A stretch of DNA of 48,811 nucleotides, from the NCBI GenBank assembly GCA_050329415.1, contig JBHJOS010000074.1, positions 1 to 48,811 of the forward strand, in the 5' to 3' direction. This DNA is from JANNOG01 sp050329415. GTDB taxonomy: Bacteria > Actinomycetota > Actinomycetes > Actinomycetales > JBBAYJ01. Shown piece after piece: positions 43,477 to 48,811 of the stretch. Each line of letters opens with the position of its first letter. The first letter of the stretch is position 1. A program made the translations under genes and the position numbers. A model generated the notes under the pieces. That model saw only the letters and a list, made by a program, of their open reading frames with translations. It did not search any database and was not told the DNA's origin.

Positions 43477-45051
43477 CTATGAGGCCGCAAGGATCGCCAT
43501 GGCGGCTGAGCGACCCGGGATGCCGCTGACGCCGCCGCCGCGGAGCGCGCCGGCCCCGGCGAGCACGACTCCCGGGACGTCGGTCTCGACGCCCCAGGTG
43601 CCGACCGCGGCTGCCTCCTCGGCCCACGGCCAGGACAGCGGGCGGTGGAAGATGTGACCCCCGGGCAGGGCGACGTCGGCCTCGAGGTCGACCGGGTGCC
43701 GCACCTCGACCGCCGGTCGGCCGTCGGCGTCGGTGGCGAGGCAGTCCCGGATCGGCTCGCCGAGGACCGCGTCGAGGGAGTCCAGGGTCCGCTCCCGGGC
43801 CGTCCGGCGGGCGCCCTCGGGGTCGGCGCGGAAGAGGCGCGCCGGCATGTGCAGGCCGAACACCGTGAGGGTGTGGGCACCGGACGCCCGCAGGCCGGGC
43901 CCGAGGATCGAGGGGTCGCTGAGGGTGTGGCAGTAGACCTCGGCCGGCGGCACGGCGGGCATCCGGCCCCCGGCGGCCTCGGCGAAGGCCGCGGCGAGCT
44001 GCGAGGCCGTCTGGCTGACGTGGAAGGTGCCGGCGAAGGCGGTGGCCGGGTCGGTGCCGTCCCGCAGCGCCGGGAGCCGGTCGAGGACCATGTTGACCTT
44101 GAGCTGGCTGCCCTCGGGAAGGTCGGCGACCGGGCGTCCCAGGGCTCGGTCGAGGTGGTGCGGGGCAGCCGCCCAGACCACGTGCCCGGCGGCCAGTTCC
44201 AGTTCGGTGCCGTCCGCCGTGACCGCGTGGACCCCCGCGGGTTCGACCACGCCGGTGACCGCGACCCCGGTCAGGATCTCCGCCCCGGCGCGCCTCGCCG
44301 CGTCGGCGAGGGCGCCGGACACCGCGCCCATTCCGCCGACGGGCACGTCCCAGTCGCCGGTCCCGCCGCCGATGACGTGGTAGAGGAAGCACCGGCTCGC
44401 CGCCAGATCGGACAGCGGGTCCGCGAAGGTCCCGATGAGCGCGTCCGTCAGCACGACCCCCTGCACCAGGTCGTCGCGGAACCGGCGCGCCACCTCGACG
44501 CCGACCGGTTCGTCCACGACGGCGTGCCACAGTTCGTCGTCCGCCGCGATCGTCCGCATCTCGGCCCGCGACACCAGCGGGTGGGCGAAGGTGGGCCAGA
44601 TCCGGCGCGCCAGGTCCCCCACCCGGCCCCGGAACTCCGTCCAGGCGTCGGCGTCGGAGGCAGCGCCCACGGCCTCGAACGAGGCCCGGGTGCCCGCCGG
44701 GTCGCCGCTGTCGACCAGCAGCCCGACCTCGCCGCGCCGCCGCGGGTCGGGGGTGTACGACGAGATCCGCCGCCGCACCAGGCGCAGGTCGAGCTCCAGC
44801 TCGTCGATGATCCACCGGGGCAGCAGGCTGACGAGGTAGGAGTACCGCGACAGCCGCACGTCCAGGCCGGGGAAGACGGCGGCGCTGACCGTCGCGCCGC
44901 CGACGTGGTCGGAACGTTCCAGCACGCACACCGACCGGCCCGCCCGGGCCAGGTAGGCCGCCGCCGTGAGCCCGTTGTGGCCGGCCCCCACGACCACGGC
45001 GTCGTAGCGCGCCCGCGTGGGGCGAGACTCCGGGTGCCCGGTTCCCGTCAC
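43477..45051 (-). CDS. Phytoene desaturase-like NAD(P)/FAD oxidoreductase
   Basis: A 524-residue flavoprotein starting (after a short lead) DAVVVGAGHNGLTAAAYLAR with the FAD-binding GxGxxG and the following GGA motif (HVGGATVSAAVFPG). VGGMGAVSGALADAARRAGA and the C-terminal GIPGRSAAMAILA complete the CrtI-like amine-oxidase fold. It is the type found outside carotenoid clusters and often annotated only as phytoene-dehydrogenase-related, and no crt genes are nearby, so substrate is open. GTG 45051 lies 8 nt after TAGGCT, a leaderless-type start. Confidence 0.85.
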   Translation of the reverse strand: MTGTGHPESRPTRARYDAVVVGAGHNGLTAAAYLARAGRSVCVLERSDHVGGATVSAAVFPGLDVRLSRYSYLVSLLPRWIIDELELDLRLVRRRISSYTPDPRRRGEVGLLVDSGDPAGTRASFEAVGAASDADAWTEFRGRVGDLARRIWPTFAHPLVSRAEMRTIAADDELWHAVVDEPVGVEVARRFRDDLVQGVVLTDALIGTFADPLSDLAASRCFLYHVIGGGTGDWDVPVGGMGAVSGALADAARRAGAEILTGVAVTGVVEPAGVHAVTADGTELELAAGHVVWAAAPHHLDRALGRPVADLPEGSQLKVNMVLDRLPALRDGTDPATAFAGTFHVSQTASQLAAAFAEAAGGRMPAVPPAEVYCHTLSDPSILGPGLRASGAHTLTVFGLHMPARLFRADPEGARRTARERTLDSLDAVLGEPIRDCLATDADGRPAVEVRHPVDLEADVALPGGHIFHRPLSWPWAEEAAAVGTWGVETDVPGVVLAGAGALRGGGVSGIPGRSAAMAILAAS

Positions 45052-45059
45052 AGCATCCG

Positions 45060-45065
45060 AGCCTA
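45060..45065 (-). promoter_or_regulatory. -10 box of a leaderless-type promoter
   Basis: On the reverse strand TAGGCT is followed by 8 nt and the GTG at 45051. This supports the start of the oxidoreductase gene. Confidence 0.5.
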
Positions 45066-45181
45066 GGGTCCGGGCCGGTCCAGGGGTGGCGCCGATTCAG
45101 GGCGGGCTCTCATGCTCGTCTCAGGAACCGGCCGCCGTTCTCCCACCGCGGCCACACCCCGCGCCACCAGGCTCGGTCCCC

Positions 45182-45787
45182 ATGAGATCGTCATCGCCGA
45201 CCCGAGCCCTCCGGCCGCTCGCGGCCCTCATCGCCGTCGTCGCCCTCGCCGCGTGCGGCGACGACTCCGACGACCCGGACGTGGCCTCGCTCGAGGGTGG
45301 TGGTGGCACCGCGGCGACGTCCGCGTCGGCCACGGGAGACGCCGAGGAGGAGATCCTCGCGTACACCGAGTGCCTGCGCGACCAGGGCCTCGACGTGCCC
45401 GATCCCGAGGTCGACGCCGACGGCAACCTCGTTCTGGGTGGCGGGGGCGGTGGTCCGGGCGGCGGTGCGGGCGGTGAGCTGCCGGACCAGGAGGAGTTCG
45501 AGGCGGCGCAGGAGGTGTGCGGCGAGCTGCCGGCGGGCGTCGGTGGAGCGTTGGAGGAGCTGCAGTCGCCGGAGTTCCAGGACGCCCTGCTGGCCTTCAC
45601 CCAGTGCCTGCGCGACCGCGGCTACGACGTCGAGGACATCCAACCGGGCCAGGGCCCGGCGGCGGGTGGCGGCAACCCGCTCGGCGACCTCGACCTCGAA
45701 GACCCGGAGGTCGCCGCCGACCTCGACGAGTGCCAGGCCGAGGCGTTCGCCGGCGTGGACGTGCCCGTGCCCGGCGGCCAGGGATGA
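45182..45787 (+). CDS. Lipoprotein with duplicated CLRDxG motif, export operon
   Basis: A 201-residue lipoprotein: signal ALRPLAALIAVVALAACG with lipobox LAAC, then a disordered Gly/Ala region. Two similar units follow, AYTECLRDQGLDVPDPE and AFTQCLRDRGYDVEDIQ, each with one Cys and separated by a Gly-rich linker; further Cys occur at EVCGEL and DECQAE, so two disulfides are likely. Its stop overlaps the adaptor gene (ATGA), and it begins a four-gene operon. Function is unknown; such lipoproteins commonly precede MacA/MacB-like genes in actinobacteria. CAGGCT lies 8 nt before the ATG. Confidence 0.75.
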   Translation: MRSSSPTRALRPLAALIAVVALAACGDDSDDPDVASLEGGGGTAATSASATGDAEEEILAYTECLRDQGLDVPDPEVDADGNLVLGGGGGGPGGGAGGELPDQEEFEAAQEVCGELPAGVGGALEELQSPEFQDALLAFTQCLRDRGYDVEDIQPGQGPAAGGGNPLGDLDLEDPEVAADLDECQAEAFAGVDVPVPGGQG

Positions 45788-46943
45788 GGCGCGTCACGAG
45801 TGCTCCTGCCTCGCTGCGCCGCACTCTCGTGGTGGCGGCGGTCACCGCGGCCGTCCTCACTCTCGCCGTCTGCGGTCTCGTACTGGCCCAGGGCGTCGGC
45901 GGGGCCTGGGCCGGCGACGACGAGACCGGGTCCCCCGGGTCCGCGGACCCGGCGGCGCCCGGGTCCGCGGACACCGCGTCGGAGCGGGCGGCCGGGACGG
46001 CGACCGCCACCGTGACCCGGACGGACCTCGTCCGCACCGAGACGCTCGACGGCTCACTGTCCTTCGGAGACGTCCGCGAGATCGGCGCCACTCGCGACGG
46101 TGTCGTCACCTCGGCTCCCGCGTCCGGTGCCGAGGTCGCCCTCGGCTCGGTCCTGCACGCCGTGGCCGCCGAGCCCACGGTCCTGCTCGAGGGCGCCGTG
46201 CCCGCGTACCGGGACATGTCCACGGACACCCCGGACGGTCTCGACGTCGCCCAGCTCGAGCAGGCGCTCGTCGATGCCGGCCACGGCGGTGGCGTGACCG
46301 TCGACGGGGACTTCGACGGGGCGACCGCGGACGCCGTCGAGGCCTGGGAGGAAGCCCTGGGCCGGCCCGACCCGGACGGCGTGGTGGTCCTGGGCGATGT
46401 CGTGTTCACGACCGGCCCGGTGCGCGTCTCGGCCGTCCCTGCCCCGGTCGGGGCCGTCGTCCAGGAGGGCGACGCGATCGTCGAGATCACCGGCTCGGCC
46501 CGCCGGGTGGACCTCGACGTCGACGTGGACCGGGCGGACGACCTCGCCGCCGGGACGGCGGTGACGGTCGAGCTGCCGGACGGCACCGAGACGGCCGGCA
46601 CCGTCGCGGAGATCGGCACCGTGGCCGAGGAGGACCCCGCCGACCCCCAGGGCGGCGCCACGGTGCCGGTCGTCGTGACCTTCGACGACCAGGCCGCTGC
46701 GGCGAGCTTCACCAGTGGCTCCGTTGAGGTGGTCCTCGAGCGGTCCCGGGAGGAGGGCGTGCTCGCGGTCCCGGTCACCGCCCTGCTCGCCCTCGCCGAG
46801 GGCGGGTACGCGGTCGAGGTGGTCGAGCCGGGCGGGACCACCCGCCTCGTCGCCGTGGAGACCGGGACCTTCACGGACGAGCTCGTGGCGGTGACGGGGG
46901 CCACGGCGGAGCTGGCCGAGGGCACCGAGGTGGTGGTCGCGGG

Positions 46944-46947
<4 letters not shown>
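45784..46947 (+). CDS. Membrane-fusion-type adaptor with peptidoglycan-binding domain
   Basis: A 387-residue protein. An N-terminal membrane anchor (RTLVVAAVTAAVLTLAVCGL) is followed by a lipoyl/barrel region (GVVTSAPASGAEVALGSVLH). An inserted peptidoglycan-binding-1-like domain follows (GLDVAQLEQALVDAGHGG, VDGDFDGATADAVEAWEEAL), then beta-barrel segments to the end (TVTVELPDGTETAGTV is representative). The layout is that of actinobacterial MacA/HlyD-type adaptors for ABC exporters. It links the ATPase/permease pair to the envelope. ATGA overlaps on both sides imply one coupled operon. Confidence 0.82.
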
Positions 46948-47689
<742 letters not shown>

Positions 47690-47693
<4 letters not shown>

Positions 47694-48811
47694 CACCCGC
47701 CCCCACCCCGCGGAGCCGGCTGCACCCCGGCGACCTGCTGCGCGTCGGCGCCGTCGGCCTCGCCGCCCGCCGGCTGCGCGCGGCGCTGTCGGCGCTCGGC
47801 ATCGCCATCGGGATCGCCGCGATGGTCGCGGTCCTCGGGATCTCCGAGAGCTCGCGGCAGGACCTGCTGTCCTCACTCGACCGGCTCGGGACCAACCTGT
47901 TGACCGTCCAGGCCGGCACGGGACTGGGAGCGGGGGATGCCGCGTTACCGGCGAGTGCCGACGACATGCTCGCCCGGGTGGCCCCCGTGGAGTCGGTGGC
48001 GGCCACGACCTCGGTGGACGCCACCGTCCGCCGGACCGACCTGGTGCCGGAGGGGGACACCCAGGGCCTCTCGGTCCGTGCCGCCGACCCGGGCCTGCTG
48101 TCGGCTCTCGCCGGGGAGGTGGCGACGGGGGAGTGGCTGGACGGCGTCCGGTCCGACCTCCCCGTCGTCGTGCTGGGTTCGGTCGCGGCCGAGCGACTCG
48201 GCATCACCGGCGTGGCCGACGGGGCCCAGGTGTGGATCGGTGACCGCTGGTTCACCGTCATCGGGATCCTCGAGCCGTTGGAGCTGGCAGCTGACATCGA
48301 CCGGTCCGCCCTCGTCGGCGAGGGGATCGCCACAACCGCCTTCGGCCTCGAGGAGTCCCCGGAGACGGTCTACGTCCGGGCGGACCCGGAGTCCGTGACA
48401 TCGGTCCGGGACATCGCCCCGGCGACGGCGGACCCCGCCGACCCCGACCAGGTCGAGGTGTCCCGCCCGTCCGACGTCATCGAGGCCCGAGCCGAGGCCG
48501 CCACCGCCTACACGGAGCTCTTCCTCGGCCTCGGGGCGGTCGCCCTGCTGGTCGGCGGCGTGGGCATCGCCAACATCATGGTCATCTCGGTCCTGGAGCG
48601 GCGCTCCGAGATCGGCCTGCGCCGCGCCCTCGGCGCCACCCGGCGCCACGTCAGCCTCCAGTTCGTCGTCGAGGCACTCATCCTGTCGGCCGCCGGGGGA
48701 GCCGCCGGGGTGGCCATCGGGGCGGCGGTCACCGCCGGGTACGCCCTGTCCCGCGGGTGGTCCGTCGAGGTGCCGGCCGTCGCCTATCTCGGCGGCTTCG
48801 CCGCCGCCCTG
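47690..48811 (+). CDS. MacB/FtsX-type ABC transporter permease, 3'-truncated by the window
   Basis: The first ~374 residues are visible. The N-terminal membrane helix contains SALGIAIGIAAMVAVLGISE, the typical MacB start. It is followed by a large extracellular MacB_PCD domain (DLLSSLDRLGTNLLTVQAG), then LGLGAVALLVGGVGIANIMV and the coupling segment SVLERRSEIGLRRALGATRR, with the next helix reaching the end of the window. It should form a dimer driven by the upstream ATPase with the adaptor for export of a peptide, lipid or drug. The final helix is probably just beyond the edge. Confidence 0.93.

Overview
The window is very G+C-rich with GTG/ATG starts and many 4-base stop/start overlaps, which points to an actinobacterium. 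The block ppa / dacB-type carboxypeptidase / DUF2342 Zn-protein / tilS / hpt / ftsH / folP / folB-folK / DUF3180 is a typical actinobacterial cell-wall-to-folate cluster. A PPOX-type (F420-like) oxidoreductase, a DUF2342 protein and an F420:NADP-reductase-type gene suggest a coenzyme F420 user. I cannot fix the genus. No rRNA, tRNA or CRISPR array was seen.

Layout. 1-9154: accessory genes. These are an MBL-fold hydrolase start divergent from a GntR regulator, an AraC/VOC pair, a helicase, a pentapeptide/DinB protein, a secreted peptidase-like hydrolase, a permuted papain-fold protein, and a GGDEF-EAL protein behind a sigma-28-like promoter. 9155-15456: an amidohydrolase coupled to an internally deleted LysE remnant, then a duplicated and decayed ligD-polymerase / F420-reductase locus. 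The duplicate halves flank a small insert with an Abi_C-type gene and a NYN-domain gene, both frameshifted in a C-run. 15548-24160: VTT membrane protein, lgt, OsmC remnant, NlpC/P60, ppa, and a 1365-residue PBP4-type carboxypeptidase with a very long charged helix.

24279-32566 is an accessory block set between dacB and the DUF2342 gene: fused response regulator/flavin reductase plus cNMP-sensor histidine kinase, cation/proton antiporter, TelA with a membrane coiled-coil partner, and a small protein coupled to a dGTPase. 32726-43384 is the conserved cluster, interrupted between hpt and ftsH by a VWA protein, an APH-like kinase and a PPOX gene. folE is missing from its usual place between ftsH and folP. 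43477-48811 holds a phytoene-desaturase-like oxidoreductase and a lipoprotein/adaptor/ATPase/permease export operon that runs off the end.

The least explained signals are three intergenic tandem arrays (1088-1196, 9221-9366, 32579-32683). Their cores differ, but copies repeat every 42 bp in all three (one 39-bp step). Two cores are clearly related and the third shares an 8-base start. The decayed Abi/NYN insert is the other main point of interest. Many genes start 6-8 nt downstream of a TANNNT box, as expected for leaderless transcripts.
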